Assembly: GCF_021390435.2 (NCBI RefSeq)
Contig: NZ_JAJVCN010000001.1
Location: 3,162,001 to 3,226,000, forward strand
Origin: Kibdelosporangium philippinense
Lineage (GTDB): Bacteria > Actinomycetota > Actinomycetes > Mycobacteriales > Pseudonocardiaceae
DNA length: 64,000 nucleotides
Reading direction: 5' to 3'
Numbering within the stretch: the stretch's first letter is position 1; each line of letters opens with the position of its first letter. Positions 39,090-47,779 of this stretch are shown here, piece by piece. A program made the position numbers and the translations under genes. The notes below the pieces were generated by a model, which was given only the letters and a program-made list of their open reading frames with translations, did not search any database and had not been told where the DNA came from.

Positions 39090-41746
39090 CCGAGCTGGCC
39101 ACCTCCGCCAACGCCACGCCCCGTCTCGCGGGCCGTGACGAGACACTGGAACAGGTCTGCCGCGCCGCCACCACCCCGGGCCGCAGCCTGGTCGTGGTCA
39201 CCGGCCCCACCGGGATCGGCCGCAGCAGCGTGCTCGACCGCGCCCGCGAGCGTCTCACGACCAACGGCGTACGCACGCTGACCGTGCCGGTGCTGCCCAG
39301 CGAACGCGACCGTCCCCACGCGCTGATCACACGCATCTGCGACGAACTGGACGCCACCGGCGAGCACGACCCGCACGAGCGGCTGGAAAGCGTGCTGCAG
39401 CGGCAGACCGACCCGCTCGTGATCTTCCTCGACGACCTGCAATGGGCCGACTCGGATTCCCTGCGTGCGCTGGCTCGCCAGCCCGCGTCGGCTGTGACGT
39501 TCGTGTGCGCGCACCACACCACGACCACCCAAACCCTGCCGCCCTTGCCGTCGGTCGAACTGGTGCGCCTGCATCCGCTGCAGCCGCACGAGACGAGCCT
39601 GATGATCGCCGGGTTGCTGCAGGCCAAGCCCACCCCGACGATGACCGAGGCGCTGCACCAGGGCAGCGCGGGCATCCCGGCCGTCATCCGGCTGGCCATC
39701 GACGGCTACCGCCGCGTGGGCAGTCTGCGCATCGTGGATCGCACCGCCTACCTCGTGCCCATCACCCAGCCTCCGGCGCCTTCGCCGCGGCATCCCGGTT
39801 TCGACTCGTTACGCCGCCTGGGCACCACCGCGTGGCCCGTGCTCAAAGCCCTTGCCGTGCTGCATCCGCTGGGCGAGAGCGCTCCCGCGTTGATCGCCAC
39901 CGCCACCGGCATCAGCGAGATCGACGTCGAGCACATCCTCACCGGCCTGGACGCCGACGAACTGCTCTACGCGCGACCCTGGCGCTTCCGTACACCCCTG
40001 CTGGCCACCTGCCTGACCGCATGCCTGGGCCCATATGAGCGCCACGAACTCGCGCGCATCGCCGTCACCGCGCTCTGGGACGGCACCGCCACCTGCGAGG
40101 ATCCGAGGTTCCTGCCCGAGCAGCTGGTCAACGCGGGCACCCTGGTCGACCCCGACCGCGCGGGCACCACCTTGCTGCAACACGGCACCGCCGCGATCGT
40201 CGACGACGAATACTTCGCCACCCGCTGGCTGGAAGCCGCCGCCGAACGCGTCACCGACCCCCAGCAACGCGCCAACGCGCTGTTCCTGCACGCCGTGGCA
40301 TGCGGCTACCACGCCGATTTCGCCGCCGCGAACGACAGCATCAACACCGTCATCACCAGCTACACCGACCACCTCGCGCCCGAAGCGGTCCAGGAAACCC
40401 AGATCGTCCGCCTCATCGGCCTCGGCGCTACGGGTGATCGCCGCGCGCTGCACGAAATCGCCGACTACCGCTACCACGCCCTGCTCGGCGACGACGCCGA
40501 CCAGATCATCGGCCGCGCGTTCGCGCTGTGCTTCATCGACCGCTGGGCCGAGGCGGAAACCCTGTTGGACACCACCCGTCAGATCTGGTCCACCGGCAAC
40601 GACTCCGCCATCACCTACGGCAACTCGATCGCCTTCGGCGCCTCCATGGTCCGTGGCAACCCGCGCGCCTACTTCGACCTCGTCGCCGACGTCGAAGGCC
40701 ACTGCCCACTGTTCGCCGAACAACGCCACCAACCCGGCCTGCTCAACGCGATGGCCCGCACACTGCTGCTGATGGGCGAAGCCACCCGCGCCGACGAGCT
40801 GATGGCCACCCACAACCTGGCGCCCGAACACCAAATGACCGCCACCCGCGCACTGCAAGCCAGCGCTGCGGGCCGCTGGGACGACGCGCTCACCCTCGCG
40901 CGCCTGAGCCTGGCCACCGGCTCGACCCTCGGGCATTTGCTGTGCCACACGGTCGTGTGCCGCGACATGGCCACGATCCTCACCGCGCGCGGCGCCATCA
41001 ATGCGGCCCGAGACATGATCGACTCCGCGCGTATCGCCGAAACCTGCCTGCCGCACCTGCTCGCCCTGGCCGAAGCAGACCTGGAACACGCGCTGGGTAA
41101 CCATTCCCGCGCGCGCCTGCTGTTGGACGACGGCCTGTCCACCGCTGAAGAGCAAGGTGTCGTGATCGGCACGGACGACCTGTGGCTGCGGATCGCCATG
41201 CACAACCTGGCCACTGGCGCCCATGCTGACGCCAGTGACGCGGTCACCGAACTCAAGCAACTCGCCGAACGCCTCGGCACCGGCCGCGCCCACCGCAACC
41301 ATTTGCTCGCCGCCGCGATCGTGCAAGACGATTACACCGCCGCGGGCGAGGCGATCAGCATCGCGCGCGACCGTGGCCAGAAACCCGAAATCGCCGACAC
41401 CCTGATGTACCTGCTGCAGCACACCATGGGCACGCCGACGCTGATGCGCGAGGCCTACGACCTCTATGGCGAGATGGACGCTTTGCTGCAACGCGCGCAC
41501 TTGAGGCGCCTGATGCGCGAGCAGGGCGTCGCCGTGCCTGGCCGCAGTGTCACCAACAGCGAGAACGAGCGCTTGCTCGCGTCCTTGGTGGCCGACGGCC
41601 TGACCAACCGGGAACTGGCTACCGTGCTGGGCACGACGGAAAAGAACGTCGAAGCCCGCCTGTCGCGATTGTTCCAACGCACCGGATACCGCACCCGAGT
41701 GGAACTCGCCTCCGCGATCCTCACCGGCGAATACCGCCCCGCGTGA
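39086..41746 (+). CDS. LuxR-family LAL-type regulator, second of a pair
   Basis: 886 residues. P-loop GPTGIGRSSVL (Lys replaced by Arg, as in its partner), Walker B LVIFLDDLQWAD, then a sensor-like region and TPR-style helices (ASAAGRWDDALTLARLSLAT). The C-terminal LuxR HTH contains NSENERLLASLVADGLTNRE and NVEARLSRLFQRTGYRTRVE. The start overlaps the first LAL stop (ATGA), so the two are made together and may act as a heteromer. The targets may include the RNA-repair genes just downstream. Confidence 0.9.
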   Translation: MTELATSANATPRLAGRDETLEQVCRAATTPGRSLVVVTGPTGIGRSSVLDRARERLTTNGVRTLTVPVLPSERDRPHALITRICDELDATGEHDPHERLESVLQRQTDPLVIFLDDLQWADSDSLRALARQPASAVTFVCAHHTTTTQTLPPLPSVELVRLHPLQPHETSLMIAGLLQAKPTPTMTEALHQGSAGIPAVIRLAIDGYRRVGSLRIVDRTAYLVPITQPPAPSPRHPGFDSLRRLGTTAWPVLKALAVLHPLGESAPALIATATGISEIDVEHILTGLDADELLYARPWRFRTPLLATCLTACLGPYERHELARIAVTALWDGTATCEDPRFLPEQLVNAGTLVDPDRAGTTLLQHGTAAIVDDEYFATRWLEAAAERVTDPQQRANALFLHAVACGYHADFAAANDSINTVITSYTDHLAPEAVQETQIVRLIGLGATGDRRALHEIADYRYHALLGDDADQIIGRAFALCFIDRWAEAETLLDTTRQIWSTGNDSAITYGNSIAFGASMVRGNPRAYFDLVADVEGHCPLFAEQRHQPGLLNAMARTLLLMGEATRADELMATHNLAPEHQMTATRALQASAAGRWDDALTLARLSLATGSTLGHLLCHTVVCRDMATILTARGAINAARDMIDSARIAETCLPHLLALAEADLEHALGNHSRARLLLDDGLSTAEEQGVVIGTDDLWLRIAMHNLATGAHADASDAVTELKQLAERLGTGRAHRNHLLAAAIVQDDYTAAGEAISIARDRGQKPEIADTLMYLLQHTMGTPTLMREAYDLYGEMDALLQRAHLRRLMREQGVAVPGRSVTNSENERLLASLVADGLTNRELATVLGTTEKNVEARLSRLFQRTGYRTRVELASAILTGEYRPA

Positions 41747-41752
41747 AAACCC

Positions 41753-41780
41753 TTCGACAGTTCTCGGGTCGCGCGATATA
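41753..41780 (+). promoter_or_regulatory. Likely promoter of the RNA-repair cassette
   Basis: TTCGAC (41753-41758), 16 bases, then GATATA (41775-41780; alternative TATAAA 41777-41782). Transcription would start about 41786-41790, at or just before the GTG of the RNA ligase gene, so the message would be nearly leaderless. It lies just after the LAL stop codon, showing that the cassette need not rely on read-through from the LAL pair. Confidence 0.5.
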
Positions 41781-41789
41781 AAAGGCGAC

Positions 41790-42554
41790 GTGTTACGCAA
41801 GTACCCCCGAACCCATCACCTGGAATCGTCCCGGCTGCAACCAGGCGACGAAGACATGAACTCGGTCGCCTTCACCCAGATCCGGAACCGATACCTGGTC
41901 GTTGAGGAAAAACTCGACGGGGCGAACGCGGCCATCAGCTTCACCCTGGACGGCGAACTGCGGCTGCAAAGCCGCGGCCACTACCTCACCGGCGGGCCGC
42001 GAGAACGCCAATTCGGCCCCTTCAAAGCATGGGCATCAACAATCCAAAACGCTTTGTACAACCGAATAGGCGCCCGCTATATCGTGTATGGCGAATGGAT
42101 GTACGCGAAACACACGGTATTCTACGCCGCATTGCCGCACTATTTCTGCGAATTCGACATCCTGGACACCGTGGAATCGGTGTTCCTGTCCACCGCGCGC
42201 CGCGCCGAACTGCTTGCCGGTCTGCCGATCAGCTCGGTCCCGGTCCTGCACACCGGCCCTGTCGCGTCGCTGCCCGCGTTGCTGTCGTTCGTCGGGCCGT
42301 CGCAGTGCCGTACTACCTCCTGGCGCGCCGTGTTGGCAGCGCAGGGGAGTGCGGTCCGCGCGGAGACTGACATGAGCGAGGACATGGAAGGCCTGTATGT
42401 GAAGGTCGAGGAGAACGGCGTGGTGGCCGAGCGCTACAAGTGGGTGCGGCCCACGTTTCTGACCGCGGTGCTGGATTCCGGCTCGCATTGGATGGACCGG
42501 CCGATCGTACCGAACCAGTTGGCGGACCCGGCGGTGATGTATGGAGGTGTTTGA
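41790..42554 (+). CDS. RNA ligase (nucleotidyltransferase superfamily)
   Basis: 254 residues with the ligase motifs in order. Motif I is VEEKLDGAN with Lys41 as the adenylated residue, followed by SRG (61-63) and GEWMYAKHTVFY (motif III region). IIIa is YFCEFDILD, motif IV EGLYVK (200-205) and motif V RYKWVR (215-220). It joins RNA 3'-OH and 5'-phosphate ends using ATP. There is no C-terminal extra domain, so this is a minimal Rnl-type core. It overlaps the following HD-Pnk gene by 14 bases. Confidence 0.88.
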   Translation: MLRKYPRTHHLESSRLQPGDEDMNSVAFTQIRNRYLVVEEKLDGANAAISFTLDGELRLQSRGHYLTGGPRERQFGPFKAWASTIQNALYNRIGARYIVYGEWMYAKHTVFYAALPHYFCEFDILDTVESVFLSTARRAELLAGLPISSVPVLHTGPVASLPALLSFVGPSQCRTTSWRAVLAAQGSAVRAETDMSEDMEGLYVKVEENGVVAERYKWVRPTFLTAVLDSGSHWMDRPIVPNQLADPAVMYGGV

Positions 42555-43656
42555 GCAACTCTGCCCGACCGGTTCCTCGGTCGACTGGCCATCGATCCGT
42601 GACGCGTTCTGGTGGATCCGCCGCATGACCGGCGTCCCGCAGGACGCGGTGCATCACGCCGAGGGCGACGTCGAAACCCACACCCGCATGGCATGCGAGG
42701 CTCTTGTGTCCTTGCCGGAGTGGCAGGCTTTGCCGCGTCCGTCACAGGTTCGAATGTTCGCCACCGTGTTGCTGCACGACGTCGCCAAACCCGACTGCAC
42801 GCAGCATGTCGAGGGCCGCATCACCGCACACGGCCACTCCCGTCGCGGCGACTTGCTTGTGCGCCGCATCCTGTGGGAACTCGGAGCTTCTGCTTCGTGG
42901 CGCGAACATGTCGCTGCTTTGGTCCGACACCACCAAGTTCCGTTCTGGGCATTGGAACGACCCGACATCGAACAGATCGCGTTCCGTGTCAGCCTGCTCG
43001 CGTCCAATGCGGACCTCGCGATGCTCGCGACCGCCGACATCCTCGGCCGCATCTGCACGGACGTGGACCAGGTTGTGGAGAACATCGCGCTATATCGGGA
43101 ATACTGCGCAGAGTTGTCCTGTTTGGACGGTCCACGCGTGTTCCCGTCAGACCACGCCCGGTTCATGTACTTCCGCACGCCCGGCCGTGACCCGAACTAC
43201 GCGGCCTACGACGACACCCGCATGACCGTGACGGTCATGTCGGGCCTGCCCGGGGTCGGCAAAGACACGTGGATCAGTTCGCATCGCCCGGATCTGCCGG
43301 TGATCAGCCTGGACACGTTGCGCGCCGAACTGCGCGTCAAACCCACCGACAATCAGCGGCCGGTGATCAGCGCAGCACAAGAACAGGCACGCAGGTATCT
43401 ACGCGCCGGAGAATCCTTTGTGTGGAACGGAACGAACGTGTCCAGGCAGATCAGGCAACAGTCCATCGGACTGGCCGCGGCCTACAAAGCACGGGTGGAA
43501 GTGGTCGCACTAGAGGCACCACTGGCGGTGATCACATCACGCAACGCCGCGCGCCCAGAACCCGTACCCGCCGCAGTCATCGACCGCTTGGCGAACAAAT
43601 GGGAAGCCCCCGACCCAACCGAAGGGCACAGTGTGCAGTGGCTGAGCACGGAGTAG
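42541..43656 (+). CDS. HD-Pnk: HD phosphohydrolase fused to polynucleotide 5'-kinase
   Basis: 371 residues. N-terminal HD domain: His47 (VETHTRM), His79-Asp80 (VLLHDVAKPDC), His97/His99 (TAHGHS), His130-His131 and Asp166 (ATADILGR). C-terminal P-loop kinase: GLPGVGKDTW (235-244), SLDTLR (256-261), WNGTNVSRQIR, and an arginine-rich lid. Known HD-Pnk enzymes remove 2',3'-cyclic or 3'-phosphates and phosphorylate 5'-OH ends. The gene overlaps the RNA ligase gene by 14 bases, so together they heal and seal broken RNA. Confidence 0.88.
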   Translation: MEVFEQLCPTGSSVDWPSIRDAFWWIRRMTGVPQDAVHHAEGDVETHTRMACEALVSLPEWQALPRPSQVRMFATVLLHDVAKPDCTQHVEGRITAHGHSRRGDLLVRRILWELGASASWREHVAALVRHHQVPFWALERPDIEQIAFRVSLLASNADLAMLATADILGRICTDVDQVVENIALYREYCAELSCLDGPRVFPSDHARFMYFRTPGRDPNYAAYDDTRMTVTVMSGLPGVGKDTWISSHRPDLPVISLDTLRAELRVKPTDNQRPVISAAQEQARRYLRAGESFVWNGTNVSRQIRQQSIGLAAAYKARVEVVALEAPLAVITSRNAARPEPVPAAVIDRLANKWEAPDPTEGHSVQWLSTE

Positions 43657-43665
43657 GGGAGAGAG

Positions 43666-44166
43666 TCAGTCGGATTTCGCGGTCAGGAGAGCCAAAACCT
43701 GGTCCATCTTGGTGTTGAGCCCGACCACCTCGGAGTTCAGCCCCTCGAACTTCGCCTCGAACTTGGCATCCATCCCTTCGACCTTGCCGTCAAGGCCATC
43801 GAACTTGGTGTTGAGCATGTCGAGCTTGACCGAATGATCACGCTGAACGCCCTCCACCCCAGTCAACCGGCTGTCCATGCCATCGAGTCTGGTCTCGACT
43901 CGGCCGAACCGATCGTCAAGCCCGCCAAGTCGGACATCCACGTCCACGAGCCGCGCATCGACATTGTCCAACCGGCTTTCGACACCGCCGATCCGGCTGA
44001 TAGCCATGTTCAGAGTGCGTTGCATGCCCTCCATGCGATGGCCGTGCTGCCGCTGTGTCTCACGGATGTCGGCCACCATCTTTCTGGTGCCGTTCGCTAC
44101 TTCATAGAGACCCTCCACATCTTCCTTGAGTTGGCTTATTCGGATCTTGTTGGCGGGAACCGTCAT
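43666..44166 (-). CDS. Coiled-coil protein with heptad repeats
   Basis: 166 residues, no membrane segment. Residues about 57-105 repeat every seven (GVESRLDNVDARLVDVDVRL, then GGLDDRFGRVETRLDGMDSR), with hydrophobic residues at a and d and Asp/Arg elsewhere. The later part switches to LNTKFDGLDGKVEGMDAKFE. This predicts a long parallel coiled coil, probably an oligomer, like phage-tail-fibre or stomatin-type spacer regions. It converges on the HD-Pnk gene with 9 bases between. No enzyme motif; function unknown. Confidence 0.7.
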   Translation of the reverse strand: MTVPANKIRISQLKEDVEGLYEVANGTRKMVADIRETQRQHGHRMEGMQRTLNMAISRIGGVESRLDNVDARLVDVDVRLGGLDDRFGRVETRLDGMDSRLTGVEGVQRDHSVKLDMLNTKFDGLDGKVEGMDAKFEAKFEGLNSEVVGLNTKMDQVLALLTAKSD

Positions 44167-44342
44167 GGCGCCACCCTACCGCCTCCGCTGACCCTGAAAA
44201 CGTTTTAGCCGCAAGCCGATTTGAGGATCACTCGACCGGGTTGACCTGCGGAAATCCCGATTTCGGCACTCCCGCGGGAGTACTCGTAACTGCATCCCTC
44301 AGCCGGACGGAATCAGCGCCCCACGACGGCAGAGTGGACGCC

Positions 44343-44810
44343 ATGAAAGACCGTTGGGCAACCGTGCTCCTAGCCATCGCCACCGCACTCACCGCCGCCA
44401 ACGTCGGCCAGATCCTCATGACCCACGCGCACTACCAATCCTGGCAACACATGTCCCCGCAAGACATGACCGCCGTGCACGACAGCTGGGCATCCACCGT
44501 CGACACCGTCATCATGCCGCTCGCCATCGCCTCCGCCGCCTGCACACTCGCCACGCCCTTCCTACGCCACTCACGACTGCCGTGGTGAACCGTCACCACC
44601 GCAGCCACCATCCACGCCGCCGTGTTCATCACCTCGTTCACCATGTGGGCGAAATGGCAGCACCAGATCGGCAACGGCGGCTATGTTCGCGATGCCAACA
44701 ACACCTTCAGCGTCCCCTCCGAGCGGATCATGGACACCCACTGGCTACGCATCACCCTCATGACCACCCTCGCCATGCTGATCCGCGCCACGCGCAAAAC
44801 CCATGCGTAA
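44343..44810 (+). pseudogene. Four-TM membrane protein interrupted by an in-frame TGA
   Basis: From ATG 44343 the frame encodes MKDRWATVLLAIATALTAAN to HSRLPW, meets TGA at 44586-44588, and continues in the same frame as TVTTAATIHAAVFITSF to ATRKTHA, ending at 44810. The two parts together give about 155 residues with four hydrophobic segments, a normal small membrane protein resembling DUF1772-like proteins. A single base change (TGG or CGA to TGA) explains the break; read-through is possible but less likely. It overlaps the histidine kinase start. Confidence 0.65.
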
Positions 44811-45852
44811 CAAAGACATCCTGCTCGGCCTCGTGCTCACCGTGCTCGTGCTCGCCTGGGGCTACCTCGCACCCGAAACCCGGACCCTCGACCTACAGGG
44901 CGCCGCTCTCGCCACCGCAGCAACACTCCCGCTCATCGCACGCCGACGCTGGCCCATACCCGTCCTCGCCGTCCACGTCGCACTGTCCACGGCCTACAAC
45001 ACCCTCGACTACCCACACGACGCCCTCATGCCACCCGCGCTCGTCGCGCTCTACACCGTCATCTCAACCGGCAACCGGATCTGGGGGACCACCGCAGCCG
45101 CCGTCACCTGCGTCATCGTCCTCGCCGTACGCGCCATCGACGACCAGGCACTCGGCATCGACGCCCTCAGCACACTCGGCTGGCTCGTCGCAGCCATCGT
45201 CCTCGGCAAACACGCGCGGCAACGCAACGCCAACCACGCCAAGCAAACCCGTCAGCAAGTCACCGAAGAACGCCTACGCATCGCACGCGACCTCCACGAC
45301 CTCCTCGCACACACCATCACCACCATCCGCGTACAAGCCAGCGTCGCCGCACACCTGACCACCGACACCACCCAGCCACTCGACCGCGACACCGTCGCAC
45401 GCACCCTCAACACCATCACCGACGCCTGCGACCAAGCACGCACCGAACTACGCTCCACCGTCGAAGTCCTCCGCGACCCCATGCCCGTCCTGCCCAACAT
45501 CACCGACCTCGGCAGTCTCGTACGCGCCGTCGGTATCGACATCACGTTCGACAACTCCGGAACCCGACGCCCACTACCACCACACGTCGAAATCGCCGCG
45601 TACCGCATCGTCCAGGAAAGCCTCACCAACATCGTGAAGCACTCCAACGCCACCACAGCCACCGTCCACCTCGACTACGGTGCCGACATGCTCACCGTCA
45701 CCGTCTCAGACAACGGCACCAACCCTGGCGACAGCGACGGCCACGGCATCATCGGCATGACCGAACGCGCGCGCACCATCGACGGCACCCTCACCATCCA
45801 CACCGACAACGGCTTCACCATCACCGCGCACCTGCCGACAGGACAGTCATGA
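44803..45852 (+). CDS. Sensor histidine kinase, NarL/DesK type
   Basis: 349 residues. About four N-terminal membrane segments are followed by the HisKA_3 box EERLRIARDLHDLLAHTITT (phospho-acceptor His165) and an HATPase domain (HSNATTATVHLDYG, VSDNGTNPGDSDGHGIIGMT). There is no large external sensor domain, so the signal is probably in the membrane. It overlaps the response-regulator gene by 4 bases and the interrupted membrane gene by 8 bases; the latter may once have been an accessory sensor. Confidence 0.93.
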   Translation: MRNKDILLGLVLTVLVLAWGYLAPETRTLDLQGAALATAATLPLIARRRWPIPVLAVHVALSTAYNTLDYPHDALMPPALVALYTVISTGNRIWGTTAAAVTCVIVLAVRAIDDQALGIDALSTLGWLVAAIVLGKHARQRNANHAKQTRQQVTEERLRIARDLHDLLAHTITTIRVQASVAAHLTTDTTQPLDRDTVARTLNTITDACDQARTELRSTVEVLRDPMPVLPNITDLGSLVRAVGIDITFDNSGTRRPLPPHVEIAAYRIVQESLTNIVKHSNATTATVHLDYGADMLTVTVSDNGTNPGDSDGHGIIGMTERARTIDGTLTIHTDNGFTITAHLPTGQS

Positions 45853-46523
45853 CCATCCGCGTCCTGCTCGCCGACGACCAAGCACTCGTACGCGGCGCGT
45901 TCGCCATGCTCATCGACTCCGCGCCCGACATCGAATGCGTCGGCGAAGCCTCCACCGGACGCCACGCCATCACCGCGGCCGCCGAGCTCACCCCGGACGT
46001 CGTACTCATGGACATCCGCATGCCCGACCTCGACGGCATCGACGCCACACGCCACATCGTCGACAAGCACCCCGACACCCGCGTGCTCGTGCTCACCACC
46101 TACGACACCGACGACAACGTCGCCGCCGCCCTGCGGGCCGGCGCGAGTGGATTCGTCGTCAAAGACATCCGCCCCGCCGACCTGCTCGACGCCATCCGCA
46201 CCATCGCCGCAGGGGAGCAGCTGCTCTCACCCGGACCCACCGCCACACTGATCGCCCGATTCCTGCGCGCCCCCGACCACGCACCCGTGACGAAACGAAT
46301 GGACCGACTCACCGAACGGGAACGCGAAGTCCTCACCCTCGTCGCCACCGGACTCACCAACCACGAGATCGCGGACACCCTGGTGCTCAGCCCGCTCACG
46401 GTCAAGACACACGTCAGCCGCATCCTGACGAAACTCCACGCCCGCGACCGCGTGCACCTGGTCATCGCAGGCTACGAATCCGGACTCGTCACCCCCGGCT
46501 CCAACCCGGACAACGCCCGATAG
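45849..46523 (+). CDS. NarL/FixJ-family response regulator
   Basis: 224 residues. Receiver domain with acidic pocket LADDQ, phospho-acceptor Asp55 in VVLMDIRMPDLDG, and the conserved Thr/Lys regions (VLTTYD, FVVKDIRP). The C-terminal LuxR HTH has LTEREREVLTLVATGLTNHE and TVKTHVSRILTKL. It is the partner of the kinase directly upstream. The 3' end overlaps the converging recombinase gene by 52 bases, an unusually long overlap suggesting insertion or decay at that junction. Confidence 0.95.
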   Translation: MTIRVLLADDQALVRGAFAMLIDSAPDIECVGEASTGRHAITAAAELTPDVVLMDIRMPDLDGIDATRHIVDKHPDTRVLVLTTYDTDDNVAAALRAGASGFVVKDIRPADLLDAIRTIAAGEQLLSPGPTATLIARFLRAPDHAPVTKRMDRLTEREREVLTLVATGLTNHEIADTLVLSPLTVKTHVSRILTKLHARDRVHLVIAGYESGLVTPGSNPDNAR

Positions 46524-47515
46524 GTCCGGTTGCCCGCAGCCGCCGCACGACGCTCTTTCCCCGTCGCCTCAATGTAGTTCTGGCTCGTGTTCAGATTCGC
46601 GTGCCCCAGCAACGCCATGATCTCCGCCGCGTTCGCGCCATCCTCAGCCAGACGCGTCGCGAACGTGTGCCGCAGTGCGTGCAGATTCGCACCAGTCGGA
46701 ACCTGATCCCGGATCCCCGCCCAGCGATAACTCGTCTTCACCAGGTAATCCAGCGCGCCACGACCGATCGGCTTCCCCTGATAATCCAGCAACAGCGCCG
46801 AACTCGCCCCGAACCGCTGATGCGGGAACCTCGCCGCACACGACGCCAGATACGCGTCGATCACACGCTCCAACGGCGGCTCGATCGGGATCGACCGCTC
46901 CCGGCTTCCCTTACCCTGCACGTGAAGCCGCTGTTCACCAGGCCGCCCGACCACCGAAGACCGTTGCAGCGCACGAACTTCCGCCGACCTCAACCCCGCA
47001 ACCAGCCCAAGCGCGATCACCAGGACGTCACGTTCCGGCCAGGGATCACGAGCCTTACGAGCACCCGACGCCGCAGCGGCCAGCAGCTTTTCCGGGGTGT
47101 CCTCGCCACGCAGAGGTTTGGGGGAGGACTGCGGCGCCTTCGGCCGACTCACCGCGCCCATCGGATTGCCATCCAGCAGCCCATCGGCCACACAGAAGTT
47201 CAGGAACTGGTTCCACGTCGACCATGCGCGCGCGACCGAGGTTTTCGCGTGCCCGTCGGCGAACTCACCGAACGCTGCCCGCAGCGCCTTCGCTGTCAGG
47301 TCGTGAATGGTCAGCTCCGTGATGGATTTGCGTGCAGTGTCGGCGAGGAGAGAGGTGACGCCGTGCAGATCGCGGCGGTAGGCGGCTGTGGTGTGCGGTG
47401 AGTCCTTACGAGGTTTGCGGGCGAGGAAGAACGCGTCCTGGGCGTCGAGCAGCTGCACATGATCTTGATACCGGTAACCACCGACAATTCGCGATTCAGC
47501 ACCGGGTGAATTCAT
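46472..47515 (-). CDS. Tyrosine recombinase (XerC/D-like)
   Basis: 347 residues. A SAM-like N-domain (SPHTTAAYRRDLHGVTSLLA) is followed by the catalytic domain with a full active site: Arg176 (AGLRSAEV), Lys202 (GKGSRERSIP), His279/Arg282 (HALRHTFAT), His305 (LLGHANL) and Tyr314 (SQNYIEA). It is larger than host XerC/XerD (about 300) but close in type. No excisionase, relaxase or phage gene is nearby. Its promoter side faces a dif-like palindrome (47748-47779) and dif (48181-48208), suggesting that it acts on a local site. Confidence 0.9.
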   Translation of the reverse strand: MNSPGAESRIVGGYRYQDHVQLLDAQDAFFLARKPRKDSPHTTAAYRRDLHGVTSLLADTARKSITELTIHDLTAKALRAAFGEFADGHAKTSVARAWSTWNQFLNFCVADGLLDGNPMGAVSRPKAPQSSPKPLRGEDTPEKLLAAAASGARKARDPWPERDVLVIALGLVAGLRSAEVRALQRSSVVGRPGEQRLHVQGKGSRERSIPIEPPLERVIDAYLASCAARFPHQRFGASSALLLDYQGKPIGRGALDYLVKTSYRWAGIRDQVPTGANLHALRHTFATRLAEDGANAAEIMALLGHANLNTSQNYIEATGKERRAAAAGNRTYRALSGLEPGVTSPDS

Positions 47516-47747
47516 CCGGACGTACGAATGGCCTGGTCAGGCGAAAGGGTTAGAGCTGGTGGAGTTGCGGGGTGGGCTAGGGGAGAGAACCGCCCAGGAA
47601 GCCGGGGAGATCAGTGCACACGGGCCTGAGCGGCTGGGGGATTCTGGGCGGTTGTCGCGAGAGGGAACTGGCGTCGGATGGCCGTCGGGCGTGACGAGTC
47701 GTCCTGGCGGAGTTTCGAGTCCGCGAGCCATATTTCATGCCCTGTTG

Positions 47748-47779
47748 AATTGATGCATAACGGTCATTATGCATCAATT
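47748..47779. repeat. dif-like palindrome with 6-bp centre
   Basis: AATTGATGCATAA (47748-47760), CGGTCA, TTATGCATCAATT (47767-47779). The arms are perfect over 13 bp. An 11-bp arm ending CATAA, a 6-bp centre and an 11-bp arm starting TTATG is the layout of Xer recombination sites. It lies 233 bases upstream of the tyrosine recombinase start. It may be that enzyme's core site or a mobile-element dif mimic; an operator is the alternative. Confidence 0.55.

Noticed and set aside
46472..47515. Prophage or integrative conjugative element
   Set aside because: Only the recombinase is present; no excisionase, replication, structural, relaxase or transfer genes flank it.
47710..47735. tRNA-like T-arm (GCGGA, TTTCGAG, TCCGC) as an attachment-site remnant
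   Set aside because: The loop has the wrong length and no other tRNA arm or acceptor stem can be found.
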